64,000 bases of DNA from CAXXOK01 sp963678055 (GCA_963678055.1 OY782679.1:2418001-2482000), one strand, 5' to 3'. Shown: positions 46,075-54,957, numbered from the stretch's first letter. Numbers and translations are program-made. The notes: generated by a model not told the origin, from the letters alone.

Positions 46075-46611
46075 ATGAGCAATATATGGCATGATATTTC
46101 ACCCAAGCGTATTGCACCACAGGACTTTATTGCTGTTATCGAAATTGAAAAAGGGTCCAAAAAGAAATATGAACTGGACAAGGAAACGGGCAGTTTGATT
46201 TTGGACCGAATCCTGTACACATCCACCCACTATCCGTGCAACTATGGCCTGATTCCGCGCACCTATGCCGAAGATCTGGACCCGCTGGATGTGCTGGTGG
46301 TCTCCAGCGAAGTCATTCAGCCGCTGAGCTTAGTGCGCTGCTACCCCATCGGCGTATTGACCATGCTGGATCAGGGCCGGCCGGATGAAAAAATTATCGC
46401 CATTCCGTTTCAGGACCCCACTTTTAACAGCTACAAAGACATCAGCGAGTTGCCCAAGCATATCTTCTCGGAGATGTCGCATTTCTTTTCCGTATATAAA
46501 AACCTCGAAGGCAAAGAAACGGTTGTAGACGAGTTCCACGGCCCCGCCGAAGCCCAGAAGGTGATCCGTAAAAGTCTGGATGCCTACATCAATAAATTCT
46601 GCGCTTCGTAA
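46075..46611 (+). CDS. ppa: inorganic pyrophosphatase, family I
   Basis: This 178-residue soluble enzyme splits pyrophosphate into two phosphates. Motifs of family I are clear: E-I-x-K-G-S-K-K-K-Y-E, Y-P-x-N-Y-G-x-I-P-R-T, and D-L-D-P-L-D-V-L-V with the metal-binding Asp set. The ATG at 46075 follows GGGAGG. It is a single-gene unit that converges on nothing nearby. Confidence 0.96.
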   Translation: MSNIWHDISPKRIAPQDFIAVIEIEKGSKKKYELDKETGSLILDRILYTSTHYPCNYGLIPRTYAEDLDPLDVLVVSSEVIQPLSLVRCYPIGVLTMLDQGRPDEKIIAIPFQDPTFNSYKDISELPKHIFSEMSHFFSVYKNLEGKETVVDEFHGPAEAQKVIRKSLDAYINKFCAS

Positions 46612-46671
46612 ACAACCCGCATCGAATCGGCCTCACCCGAAAAAACACTGCGCCAGAACGCAAATATCGCA

Positions 46672-46700
46672 TTGACAAGCCCCAACCCTTCCCCTATAAT
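46672..46700 (+). promoter_or_regulatory. tRNA-Ser promoter
   Basis: TTGACA (46672-46677) and TATAAT (46695-46700), both perfect, are 17 bases apart, 25 bases before the tRNA. Confidence 0.9.
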
Positions 46701-46725
46701 ATATCCGTTGCGCTCATGCGCATAG

Positions 46726-46815
46726 GGAGAGTTGGCTGAGTGGTCGAAGGCGCACGACTGGAAATCGTGTTCAGGCCAAAACCTGACTAGGGTTCGAATC
46801 CCTAACTCTCCGCCA
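46726..46815 (+). tRNA. tRNA-Ser (GGA anticodon)
   Basis: The acceptor stem GGAGAGTT/AACTCTCC, D-arm GGCTGAGTGGTCGAAGGC, anticodon stem CACGA-CTGGAAA-TCGTG with GGA, long class II variable arm (TTCAGGCCAAAACCTGA) and T-arm AGGGTTCGAATCCCT all fit. CCA is encoded. Confidence 0.96.
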
Positions 46816-46820
46816 CAATA

Positions 46821-46853
46821 AACCCGCATCATACTGATGCGGGTTTTTGTTTG
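46821..46853 (+). terminator. terminator after tRNA-Ser
   Basis: AACCCGCATCA/TGATGCGGGTT with a 3-base loop and a TTTTTGTTT tail lies 6 bases after the tRNA. Confidence 0.92.
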
Positions 46854-46977
46854 ATACTGCTATTGTGGATACTCGCCGCTCGGTACCGCCAAAATTCACA
46901 CGGGTTATCTCCTATTTTTTTCCATTGCCTTGCAATCGTAGATAGCAGCACACATTTCAATGACCAACAACCTATGC

Positions 46978-47727
46978 TATACTATGGATATGAAGAAAAT
47001 AGAAATCGAGAAAAATCTGATTGTATATCAATTTGAGCCGACACGTGATGGAAATGTCGGCAGCAACCTGTATATGCTACGAAACGGAGCAGAAGCACTC
47101 CTGATTGATGCCGGATACGCGCATCAGATGGAGGAAGTCCTGCATGATATTGATGGCAAGTATACCATAACCGCTGTGATTCCATCGCACTTTCATCCCG
47201 ATCACATTGATGGGATCCGATTGCTGAATACAAAAGCCATCTACGGCAACCCATATGCCACCAATACCATACGTACCTATCTGCCTGAGAATGAAGCCTT
47301 GCTCTCGCCCACAGTCCTTGTGGATAACGAGACAGAGCTGCGGTTTGGTGATTTCAATTTGCAGTTTGAACATGCGCCGGGGCATTCCGATTGTTCAATG
47401 CTGATTTTTGTCAATCGCACTTATGTTCATGTGGGTGATCTTTATATCACCATGAATGATGGAACCGATGTATTACCCTTTGTAAAATGGGCCAATGTGC
47501 CGTCGCACATTGAATCCCTAAAAAGAATCCAAGCGCTGGGCCACACGCTGCTAATGGGACATGGAACGGTAGCGATTGATGAAACGACGGCAAAACCAGG
47601 CATTGATGATCGCCTATCGTATTTGCAAGCGTTGCTAGAAAGCAACAATACCTGCACCGTGGAGGAAGCACTTCAAAATAGCAAGCGTCCCTTCGCAAAA
47701 CACGAATGGCGGGAGTTTGTAAAATAG
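46978..47727 (+). CDS. metallo-beta-lactamase-fold hydrolase, possibly leaderless
   Basis: This protein of about 245-247 residues has the zinc motif H-F-H-P-D-H near residue 57, a later His in A-P-G-H-S-D, an Asp in H-V-G-D-L, and G-H-G near the end. These are a full metallo-beta-lactamase-fold site; the substrate is unknown. The start is ATG 46984 or 46990. Neither has a ribosome site, and a TATACT -10 box ends at 46983, so the transcript may begin at the start codon. The listed span begins at that -10 box. The gene is richer in A/T than its neighbours. Confidence 0.85.
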   Translation, partial: YTMDMKKIEIEKNLIVYQFEPTRDGNVGSNLYMLRNGAEALLIDAGYAHQMEEVLHDIDGKYTITAVIPSHFHPDHIDGIRLLNTKAIYGNPYATNTIRTYLPENEALLSPTVLVDNETELRFGDFNLQFEHAPGHSDCSMLIFVNRTYVHVGDLYITMNDGTDVLPFVKWANVPSHIESLKRIQALGHTLLMGHGTVAIDETTAKPGIDDRLSYLQALLESNNTCTVEEALQNSKRPFAKHEWREFVK

Positions 47728-47893
47728 GTTTTACAAGGAGCCAGCAGCGTGGGCCAAAGTGATAGTCGAACTGTCAAATACCAGTGTGCTGGATGATAAA
47801 ACGCAAGCGCTCTGCCGGTTGTCGAAAGCCGCATCCACCCGCCGGGTTATGTTTCGCGCTTTATGACCCTGCTATGTTTCAAACCGATAAATC

Positions 47894-47921
47894 TTGTAAA
47901 CACTAGAAAATATGGTATGAT
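47894..47921 (+). promoter_or_regulatory. promoter of the duplicated-domain secreted protein
   Basis: TTGTAA (47894-47899) and TATGAT (47916-47921) are 16 bases apart, 60 bases before the ATG. The 170 bases before it, back to the previous gene, show nothing recognisable. Confidence 0.65.
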
Positions 47922-47981
47922 AGCAGAAAGGACACTATGTTTGGCTTCTGTTATCCACTACGGACAAAAGGAGAATCTGTT

Positions 47982-48677
47982 ATGTTAAAGAAATTCACCG
48001 CTTTGCTGCTGGCCGTATTCATGCTAACTGCACTGGCAACAGCACAATCCGCCGAGTATACCGGCGTGTGGTATCTGCTTTCTATTGAATCCGAAGGCGT
48101 TACCCTTAACCCCGCTGATATGGGGATGGAAATGACAATCACCCTGAATGATGATGGCTCCGGCCTCGTATCCAGCACAGGCGAGGAAGAAACACCTGCC
48201 ACCTGGACCCTGGAAGACGATGTACTTACCGTAGTCGCCGAGGAAGATCCGCTTTCTTTGGTGCTGAATGAAGAGGGCCAACTAGTTGCAAGCATTGAAG
48301 GAACTACAATGATCTTTGATCGCGAACCTCCCGTCGCCGGATTTGAAGCCGCTGCGGAAGTCGCAGCCGAAGATATCGCTGACTTTGACGGCACCTGGAA
48401 CATCACCATGGTCAACGCATATGGCATGGTCGTACCGTTTGCCGCGATGGCGGAATCCGGTCTGGAAGACGCAACTGTTCTGATTGAAAACGGCGTATTG
48501 ACTGCGTTTGAGGTAACCAGCGAAGAAGCCGGCACTTTGGTCGATGGGAAACTGATGATCGGATCCTCTATGGGTGACGAATACGCGCAGTCTGTTAGCT
48601 TGCTGGAAGACGGCACGCTGGCATTTAATTACATGGGCATCATTTTCTACTGTGAAAAGGTAGAGGTTATGGAGTAA
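47982..48677 (+). CDS. secreted protein with two lipocalin-like repeats
   Basis: This 231-residue protein has a signal peptide (about 1-24, ending A-Q-S-A). Two beta-rich halves of about 95 residues each follow. Both halves begin with a G-x-W strand (Y-T-G-V-W-Y and F-D-G-T-W-N), are followed by a G-V-T/M-V-V-P turn, and end with a short I-F-D/I-F-Y-C strand. This resembles lipocalin-like or copper-resistance NlpE-type small barrels, but I cannot name a family. It is very acidic. The ATG follows AAAGGAG. It is a stand-alone gene with its own promoter and terminator. Confidence 0.78.
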   Translation: MLKKFTALLLAVFMLTALATAQSAEYTGVWYLLSIESEGVTLNPADMGMEMTITLNDDGSGLVSSTGEEETPATWTLEDDVLTVVAEEDPLSLVLNEEGQLVASIEGTTMIFDREPPVAGFEAAAEVAAEDIADFDGTWNITMVNAYGMVVPFAAMAESGLEDATVLIENGVLTAFEVTSEEAGTLVDGKLMIGSSMGDEYAQSVSLLEDGTLAFNYMGIIFYCEKVEVME

Positions 48678-48710
48678 CAGTGTACCTTGATGCTTGAAAC
48701 CCCATAAACA

Positions 48711-48745
48711 CCAAACGCCCGGATCAATTGATCCGGGCGTTTTCT
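48711..48745. terminator. bidirectional terminator
   Basis: A near-perfect palindrome centred on CAATTG (AACGCCCGGAT/ATCCGGGCGTT) followed by TTTTC lies between two converging genes. Confidence 0.9.
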
Positions 48746-48767
48746 TTGCCTATAAACATACGCGCTT

Positions 48768-49781
48768 TTATGCCGTAGTTTTGCTTTTCCTTCGGTAGCC
48801 CAGCGAAAGCAATACACTGCGTACGCTTGCCCTAAGGGCACGGGGTCGGTAGCCCAGCTGCCTTGTCGCTTTGCGGTGGCTGAACAGGGCATTTGAATAT
48901 AAGGTAAACAGCGAATACGGTGTCAATAGCGGTACACGGCGAAACAGCAGCGACAGTCTTTCTCCAAGATAGGCAGCTGCTTTCATCACGAATTTTGGAA
49001 CATAGAGCGGCATGAACCGGCGGCCCGTATAGCGGGAGATGATTCGCATCAGCCCGGCGACCGTGATAAAGTGGCCGGACAGGATATAGCACTCCCCCGG
49101 TCTCCCCTTCGTCTCGCAGCGGATGATACCCTCCGCCACATCGCGAACATCCACAAAATCATACCCACCGCTGATGGATACGGGAATATGTCCGGAGGCC
49201 ATGGCTGCAATGGTGCGCGTCAGGTGATTGGTTTTTTGGCTGTCACCCGGGCCGATGATCCCGGAGGGGTGCACGATGCTCACGTTGAGCCCGCGTCTGG
49301 CATATTGCAGCACGATATCCGCCGCCATGGCCTTGGACTTGGCATACTGTCCATGCACGGTGCCGGGCGAAAACTGCCGGGTTTCGGCAATCACATCGGG
49401 TCGCGGTTTTTCGGCAATGGCATGCACCGAGCTGACATACACAACCCGCGGAATGCCAAGCTGCAAAGCGCAGTCCATCACATTGCGGGTTCCTTCCACA
49501 TTCACCTGCCAGACCTTGGGGTCTTCTTTGGAGGCAATGGTAATATACGCCGCCAGGTGGTACAGCACCGCCGTATCGTATCCGTCGGTATCCATAAACG
49601 GAAGCAAGGAATTTCGGTCGCATACATTGCCGGGCACACGTTCCACGGCAGCAGGCAAAGGGGTTTTATCATCGGGCAGCACTAATACACGGATATCGTG
49701 ACCGTGCTGACCCAAAAGCTGCTGGATCACAGTCTGACCCACATGTCCGGTTCCGCCTGTAATCAAGTACAGTTTACGCAA
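48768..49781 (-). CDS. extended SDR, NAD(P)-dependent epimerase/dehydratase family
   Basis: This 337-residue Rossmann-fold enzyme has the nucleotide motif T-G-G-T-G-H-V-G near residue 8, L-A-A-Y-I near 75 and the active Y-A-K-S-K at about 147-151. The C-terminal part binds the substrate, perhaps a sugar or steroid-like ring. It begins with TTG, 8 bases after GGAGG; no ATG fits. Its basic tail is unusual. The role is unknown. Confidence 0.87.
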   Translation of the reverse strand: MRKLYLITGGTGHVGQTVIQQLLGQHGHDIRVLVLPDDKTPLPAAVERVPGNVCDRNSLLPFMDTDGYDTAVLYHLAAYITIASKEDPKVWQVNVEGTRNVMDCALQLGIPRVVYVSSVHAIAEKPRPDVIAETRQFSPGTVHGQYAKSKAMAADIVLQYARRGLNVSIVHPSGIIGPGDSQKTNHLTRTIAAMASGHIPVSISGGYDFVDVRDVAEGIIRCETKGRPGECYILSGHFITVAGLMRIISRYTGRRFMPLYVPKFVMKAAAYLGERLSLLFRRVPLLTPYSLFTLYSNALFSHRKATRQLGYRPRALRASVRSVLLSLGYRRKSKTTA

Positions 49782-49877
49782 ACCACATCCCTCCTTCCTA
49801 CTTATAGTATACCACTGTACCCACAGAACAATTGTAAATCCTCCGGTTTCCGCTAATCACCCCGTACCCCGCATAGC

Positions 49878-49914
49878 AAAACACCGCTGCCATCTGGCAG
49901 CGGTGTTTGTTTGT
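49878..49914 (-). terminator. terminator after the DUF975 gene
   Basis: AAACACCGCTGCCA/TGGCAGCGGTGTTT forms a stem with flanking T-rich ends, 18 bases after the DUF975 stop. Confidence 0.85.
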
Positions 49915-49931
49915 GTTACGGGAAAGGCGAC

Positions 49932-50534
49932 TTACGCCTCCTGGGCTTCTTCGAGCATCTGTTCTTTCTTCAGCTCCTCATACAAGCCTGCCATGCTGGT
50001 CGCCGTGTACGGGCCTACGTAAACGAGGGCCAGAATGCCAAATGTCAGCGCTGACAGAATCCACCAGCCGACGAAGGACAGCATCATGATAAAAATATCC
50101 AGCTTGTGGCCATAGGTCATGTCCATGGATTCCACGAGGGCGTCCTGCGCGGAGATATCATCCCGATCGGCGAGGATATACGGCGTCATGGAGTAGGCAA
50201 TACCCTTGATGATGCCCGGCACCACAAACAGCAGCGACCATAAGAATGTGAACAGGTACATCCACAGGATACCGACCAGGCTTCTGACATAGTCCTGAAA
50301 GCCGGGGGTAATCATATCGGTAATTTCGCAGGGTTCGCCGCGGTACAGGCGTAAGCTGAAGTAGCTGAAGCCTACGGTCTGCGGCGGCATGAGGAACAGC
50401 ACAGCCAGCCCCACCGTTGCACCGGTCAGCACACCGGAGATCACCGAGTAGAGCACGAACGCAAGGATTGCCATGCCCTGTTGCTGTTTGACGTTGGCTT
50501 TCGCCCGTTCTTTGATTTCAATGCGTGATATCAT
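49932..50534 (-). CDS. DUF975 integral membrane protein
   Basis: This 200-residue protein has about five hydrophobic segments and the family pattern: an N-terminal K-E-R-A-K-x-N cytosolic start, G-I-I-K-G-I-A-Y-S-M-T-P-Y-I-L-A-D, and a last segment with L-V-Y-V-G-P-Y. DUF975 proteins are widespread in Bacillota, and the function is unknown. The ATG follows AAGGAG. Confidence 0.9.
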   Translation of the reverse strand: MISRIEIKERAKANVKQQQGMAILAFVLYSVISGVLTGATVGLAVLFLMPPQTVGFSYFSLRLYRGEPCEITDMITPGFQDYVRSLVGILWMYLFTFLWSLLFVVPGIIKGIAYSMTPYILADRDDISAQDALVESMDMTYGHKLDIFIMMLSFVGWWILSALTFGILALVYVGPYTATSMAGLYEELKKEQMLEEAQEA

Positions 50535-50609
50535 TGTTTCATCTCCTTAGTAAGAAGTATGTTCTTTTGGTATTATTCGTTACAATTATAACAGTCCTCA
50601 GTTAGCCTT

Positions 50610-50638
50610 ACTATACTGGCGGCCTGTAGGCTTGTCAA
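50610..50638 (-). promoter_or_regulatory. DUF975 gene promoter
   Basis: TTGACA (50633-50638) and TATAGT (50610-50615) on the minus strand are 17 bases apart. Confidence 0.8.
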
Positions 50639-50744
50639 GCAGAGTTTGTCTGGCTGGCTTACCCTGCGCTTGATGCGCTCACCCTATACCGTGTCAATCC
50701 ATCCGATGGGTTAAACAACAAGTGAGCCAAAATGCAGAAACTAT

Positions 50745-50772
50745 TTTCAAAGCACGCTTACTGCGGTATAGT
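50745..50772 (+). promoter_or_regulatory. isochorismatase-like gene promoter
   Basis: TTTCAA (50745-50750) and TATAGT (50767-50772) are 16 bases apart, 32 bases before the ATG. Confidence 0.6.
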
Positions 50773-50804
50773 ATTCCAAAGTAGACACGCAAGGAGGCAT
50801 ACCG

Positions 50805-51335
50805 ATGAAACACACCGCATTGCTGGTGATTGATGTGCAGCAGGGGCTGCTGGACGAGCGGCCCTATCAGGCGGACGCAGTATTGCAGGATATTAAAGCC
50901 CTGCAGGAACAGGCCCGCAGGCATGATACGGAAATTATCTTCGTACGCCACAGCGAAGACGATGAACAGGGTTTGTTTTTCGGCTCCCCCGCATGGGAAA
51001 TCAGTGCCATCATCGCACCTGCCGATGGAGAGACCATCATCGAAAAGCGCTACTCCAGCGCGTTTAAAGATACGAATCTGGAGGAGTATCTAAGACAGAA
51101 ACAGCTTACAACGCTGGTCATCTGCGGCATGCAGACGGAATACTGTGTGGATGCCACGGTGAAAAGCGCATTTGAGCACGGCTATACTGCGCTGATTCCT
51201 AAAGGGTGCACAACCACCTTTGACGCGTCCATCGCTCCGGCGGATGCGCTGCGGCGCTACTATGAGCAAGATATATGGCATGGCCGGTTTGCAACAGTCA
51301 TTCCCCTCGATCAGGCCATGAAAGCACTGGAATAA
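50805..51335 (+). CDS. isochorismatase-family cysteine hydrolase
   Basis: This 176-residue protein has the family's catalytic set: Asp in V-I-D-V-Q-Q-G near residue 10, Lys in I-I-E-K-R-Y-S-S-A-F, and Cys in T-E-Y-C-V-D-A-T with the preceding G-M-Q motif. This is the nicotinamidase/isochorismatase-like cysteine hydrolase fold. The substrate is unknown. The ATG follows AAGGAGG. It is monocistronic. Confidence 0.92.
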   Translation: MKHTALLVIDVQQGLLDERPYQADAVLQDIKALQEQARRHDTEIIFVRHSEDDEQGLFFGSPAWEISAIIAPADGETIIEKRYSSAFKDTNLEEYLRQKQLTTLVICGMQTEYCVDATVKSAFEHGYTALIPKGCTTTFDASIAPADALRRYYEQDIWHGRFATVIPLDQAMKALE

Positions 51336-51341
51336 ACAAAC

Positions 51342-51378
51342 ACCGGGGCGTGCAATGTACGGCACGCCCCGGTGTTTT
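51342..51378 (+). terminator. terminator of the isochorismatase-like gene
   Basis: ACACCGGGGCGTGC/GCACGCCCCGGTGT with a TTTTC tail lies 6 bases after the stop. Confidence 0.9.
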
Positions 51379-51398
51379 CAATACAATCCATACGACCC

Positions 51399-52730
51399 CT
51401 ACGGCATCAGCGTCAGCCTGCCGTCGGACAGCGTATAGAAGCGCCCTGCCTCCGGTAATACGCGCTGCACGCCGGAGAGGTTCATCTTCTGCGGGGTCAG
51501 GCTGTGCAGCGGTACCAATGTTTTGGGTGCGATGCGATTGAGTATATATTTAAGATGCGCGGGCTTGGCATGGCCGCCGCAGCCAATGGCCCGATAGGCG
51601 ATACCCTGCCGCGACAGGAAGTCCATCAACTTTTGATAGCCGGGATCATACGCCCCAAGCGGCACCCCGTCGGAATGGATGTACAAGCTTTGATCCGCTT
51701 CAAAATCGAGTACAGAGAGCAGCTGTTCATAGGGCAAATCCAGTGCATAGTGCTTCGGGTGTGCCTGCAAATCCTCAATCGAGATGCTAGTTGCATTGGC
51801 CAATGCGCGTTTGCCCATGGACGGCTCAAATACCGCCACCGATTCTGCCGGATGAAACTGCCGGTACAAAACGGCGGTTTCGCGCTGCATGACAAACTGC
51901 CTGCCTGTGCGTTCCAGCGCGGTTTTCAGCGTATGCACGCGTTCCACATTGCGGCGGTATAAATTGATGAACACCATGCCAGTGTTAGCCTGCGCTGCCT
52001 CCAGAATCTCCGATTCGACCAGCGCTTCGCTGCGGCAGTCTTGCAGGCTGTCCGAGGCGATGACCGCATCAAAATCCTCGATAAAACTCACGGTGGTACC
52101 CTCGATAATGCAAACATCCGCGCCCTGGACCGTATCGGCAAACGTAAGGCTTTTATCTCCCCCGCGTCCGTGCAAACGCAGGTCACCCGTATAGCAAATA
52201 CGGCCATCCGGTGTAATGAATTCAAAACCGCACGCACCCGGCACATCGTGGTCAACGGGAATCAAGCGAAAGCGGATATCCTCAACGGTATTCCAGCGCA
52301 TCGGTTGCAGGCCGATGCAGTTGCGGTGATAGCCGGGGGCGGTTTCACCGGTCTTATGCAGGCCACGGTATAAGCGCAAACTGTCCCGTGTCATGTACAC
52401 GTCCAGCGCACCCGCCAAAAGCCCCAACGCACCCATGTGATCCAGATGCATGTGCGAAATCAGCACAAAGGGCCGGGGCTGCGTTTGCCCATAGGGCAGC
52501 AGCGGCAGACCGTGCAGGGCCTGCGCATCATACACGCCTTCGATGGGGGCAAGAGAGCCGGTTTGCAGGCCATCGTGCACCAGCGCATCCGGGCGAGGGC
52601 GCACCCGCGCGTCAATCGTCGGATCAAAAATCAACCCAAAATCGAACAGGCAGCGCGCCTTGGCTGTTTGCAGCTCAATGATCGTGCCACCAATGGTAGA
52701 AAGCCCCTGATAAAACCGCAGCGTTGTCAT
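51399..52730 (-). CDS. RNase J-like metallo-beta-lactamase-fold protein
   Basis: This 443-residue protein has H-M-H-L-D-H near residue 95, a later His in V-D-H-D-V-P-G, an Asp in Y-T-G-D-L-R-L-H-G and a final His in V-P-L-H-S. These are spaced as in beta-CASP nucleases such as RNase J, and the middle insert (about 230-380) fits a beta-CASP cap. It is shorter than RNase J, which has an added C-terminal domain. It may be an RNA or other phosphodiesterase. The ATG follows TAGGAG. Confidence 0.85.
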   Translation of the reverse strand: MTTLRFYQGLSTIGGTIIELQTAKARCLFDFGLIFDPTIDARVRPRPDALVHDGLQTGSLAPIEGVYDAQALHGLPLLPYGQTQPRPFVLISHMHLDHMGALGLLAGALDVYMTRDSLRLYRGLHKTGETAPGYHRNCIGLQPMRWNTVEDIRFRLIPVDHDVPGACGFEFITPDGRICYTGDLRLHGRGGDKSLTFADTVQGADVCIIEGTTVSFIEDFDAVIASDSLQDCRSEALVESEILEAAQANTGMVFINLYRRNVERVHTLKTALERTGRQFVMQRETAVLYRQFHPAESVAVFEPSMGKRALANATSISIEDLQAHPKHYALDLPYEQLLSVLDFEADQSLYIHSDGVPLGAYDPGYQKLMDFLSRQGIAYRAIGCGGHAKPAHLKYILNRIAPKTLVPLHSLTPQKMNLSGVQRVLPEAGRFYTLSDGRLTLMP

Positions 52731-52750
52731 ACTCTACTCCTACAGTCTAA

Positions 52751-52784
52751 AAACGGAGAAGGGAAAGCCGAAGCTTTCCCTTCC
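52751..52784 (-). terminator. terminator of the second sugar ABC operon
   Basis: On the minus strand GGAAGGGAAAGC-TTCG-GCTTTCCCTTC is a strong tetraloop hairpin followed by TCCGTTTTTAG, 23 bases after the stop. Confidence 0.88.
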
Positions 52785-52806
52785 GCCGTATGTTGATGGG
52801 AATGGG

Positions 52807-54036
52807 TTATTGACGGTCCAGAATCTCCTGGGCGACGGCAGCGAGGTCTTCGATGGTTTCCTCGGCGGTCCAGCCTTCCAGAATGGCGATTTCCATCTCG
52901 GTGCCAAGCGCATTGCGCATTTCCTGCGAGCCCGGGAAGGCGCTTTCAAACGCCATGTTATCAACCTGTGCATAGCTGGCCTGGGCGACTACGCTATCCT
53001 GCATATACGCCTGGAACTCCTCGGAGTCATAGCCGGACTGGCGCACGGGCAGATAGCCGGTGTTCACGGCCCAGAACACCGTGGATTCGGTGCTGGTGAG
53101 GAATTTCATGTATTCCCATACCGCTGCCTGCTTGGCTGTATCCTGGGTAAACATGGCAAGATTGGTGCCAGCCTGCATGGCCGCGCCCTTCACGCCAACG
53201 GGGATGGGAGCTGCGCCGTATACGAAGTCAACCGGTTTCACATAGGCTGCGCCGGCGCTGGAGCCGATATAGCCGCCCACCAGGCCGTTGTTGAACGGGC
53301 CGGAGAGGTAGCGGTCTTCCCCTGCGGTGCGGGCATAGCCGTTTTTAAACAGATCCAGCAGGAAGGCCATGGCTTCCACGCCTTTTTCGTTGTTGAAGGC
53401 AACTTTTCCGTCTTCAATATAGCCGGCATCGTTTTGCAGCATATACTGCAGGAACATGCCAAACAGATCATCATACCCGAAGGCGGCTTGGCCGGTGGCT
53501 TCGGTATAAGCCTTAGTCACATCGTGCAGTTCCTGCCAGGTGGTGGGCGGGGTCAGGCCCAGCTCGTCATACTTGGTTTTGTTGTAGAAGAACACCTGCA
53601 CGCTCTTGTTAAAGCCAAGGGTGTAAATCTTGCCGAACTCCGCGTTTTCGGCGCGGTAGCCGGGGAGGATGTCTTCGTAATTATCAAAGTCGTTGGCAAC
53701 GAAGTCTTCCAGCGGGACAACGACGTCCAAGCTGGCAGCAATCCAGCTGTCATACACCTGCGCCATATCGGGCAGGGTATCGGACGCGATTGCGCCCAGC
53801 AGCTTGGTGGACAGGTCGCCGTACCCACCCTGATTGGTGAGGTTGATGGTAATACCCATGCCGTTTTCGGCGTTGAACTTGTCGGTAAGGGCAACCAGTG
53901 CATCCTGCAGGCCGCCGCTCATGGCATGCCAGAATTCTACGGTCACAGGCTCGGTGGAATCAGCCGTAGCGGCGGTGAATACGCCAAGGGATAGCAGCAT
54001 GCTAACGGCCAGCAGCGTAGCGAGTAATTTTTTCAT
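52807..54036 (-). CDS. sugar ABC transporter binding protein (UgpB-like), non-lipidated
   Basis: This 409-residue binding protein has a signal peptide of about 24 residues ending A-T-A-D. The mature part has the UgpB/CUT1 pattern V-E-F-W-H-A-M-S-G-G. No lipobox cysteine is present. The ATG at 54036 follows TGGAGG. It is the last gene of the operon. Glycerol-3-phosphate-type or oligosaccharide cargo both fit the family; I cannot choose. Confidence 0.9.
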   Translation of the reverse strand: MKKLLATLLAVSMLLSLGVFTAATADSTEPVTVEFWHAMSGGLQDALVALTDKFNAENGMGITINLTNQGGYGDLSTKLLGAIASDTLPDMAQVYDSWIAASLDVVVPLEDFVANDFDNYEDILPGYRAENAEFGKIYTLGFNKSVQVFFYNKTKYDELGLTPPTTWQELHDVTKAYTEATGQAAFGYDDLFGMFLQYMLQNDAGYIEDGKVAFNNEKGVEAMAFLLDLFKNGYARTAGEDRYLSGPFNNGLVGGYIGSSAGAAYVKPVDFVYGAAPIPVGVKGAAMQAGTNLAMFTQDTAKQAAVWEYMKFLTSTESTVFWAVNTGYLPVRQSGYDSEEFQAYMQDSVVAQASYAQVDNMAFESAFPGSQEMRNALGTEMEIAILEGWTAEETIEDLAAVAQEILDRQ

Positions 54037-54114
54037 GATGTTTTCCTCCATTTTTTTAGTGTATGTTTGTCGTATGTAAACCTTTCACGGTTGCACCGGA
54101 AAGGATAACAAGCC

Positions 54115-54948
54115 TTAGCCTTTAATGCCGGATTGGGTCACCCCGCGAATGATCTGCTTGTGCATGATTAAGTACATCAGTATGATGGGTAGCACCAACA
54201 TGGACGCAGCGGCCATCAACAGTTCATAATCGGTTCCGGCCTCGGTTTGGAACTGCACCAGCCCGATGGACAGCACGCGTTTGGACTCGGAATTGGTCAC
54301 CAGCAGCGGCCACAGGAACGCATTCCACGACGCAATCGCGTTGAGGATGGCAATGGTGGATATTGCCTGCTTGTTGATAGGCACCATCACCTTCCACAGG
54401 TAGCGCCAGTCGCTGCACGCGTCCACCTTCGCGGCGTAGTACAGGGTATCGGGCACTTTCAGAAAAAACTGCCTTAGCAAATAGATGTAGAAGACACTTG
54501 CCATGAACGGTACAATCAGCGCGGCACGCGTATCCATCCACCCAAGCCGGGTGATGGTCACGAAATTGGTGATAATCAGCATTTCACCGGGAATCATCAG
54601 CGTTGCCAGTAAGATGCCAAATACAATGTCCCGCCCCGGAAACTTAAGCCGGGAAAACCCGAACGATGCCAGCACCGTGACCACCAGCATGCCGCTGGTG
54701 GAAAGCACCGTAACCAGCACGGTGTTTAAGAAATACTTGGCCAGCGGCGCGGCCTCCATGGCGCGGGCGTAGTTATCAAAGCGCCAAATGCCAGGCAGAA
54801 AGTGCGGCGGCATGAGCATAACTTCCGTGGGATCTTTCAGGGAGGTGGAAATCATCCACAAAAACGGCAGCAGCGTGGTAATCGCGCCAAGGCTCAGCAC
54901 CAGATAGATCATGAACCGGGAGAGAGCTTTTACTTTAAAATATCGCAT
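54115..54948 (-). CDS. sugar ABC transporter permease (UgpE-like)
   Basis: This 277-residue permease has six hydrophobic segments and an E-A-A-type loop that reads Y-A-A-K-V-D-A-C-S. It pairs with the UgpA-like permease directly before it. The ATG follows GGAGGGG with a 9-base gap from that gene. Confidence 0.92.
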   Translation of the reverse strand: MRYFKVKALSRFMIYLVLSLGAITTLLPFLWMISTSLKDPTEVMLMPPHFLPGIWRFDNYARAMEAAPLAKYFLNTVLVTVLSTSGMLVVTVLASFGFSRLKFPGRDIVFGILLATLMIPGEMLIITNFVTITRLGWMDTRAALIVPFMASVFYIYLLRQFFLKVPDTLYYAAKVDACSDWRYLWKVMVPINKQAISTIAILNAIASWNAFLWPLLVTNSESKRVLSIGLVQFQTEAGTDYELLMAAASMLVLPIILMYLIMHKQIIRGVTQSGIKG

Positions 54949-54957
54949 GCGCCCCTC

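Noticed and set aside
46584..46832. Minus-strand open frame over tRNA-Ser
   Set aside because: It covers the tRNA and its promoter and has no ribosome site.
52810..53994. 394-residue plus-strand open frame opposite the second binding protein
   Set aside because: It is antisense to a clear ABC binding protein gene with ribosome site and signal peptide.
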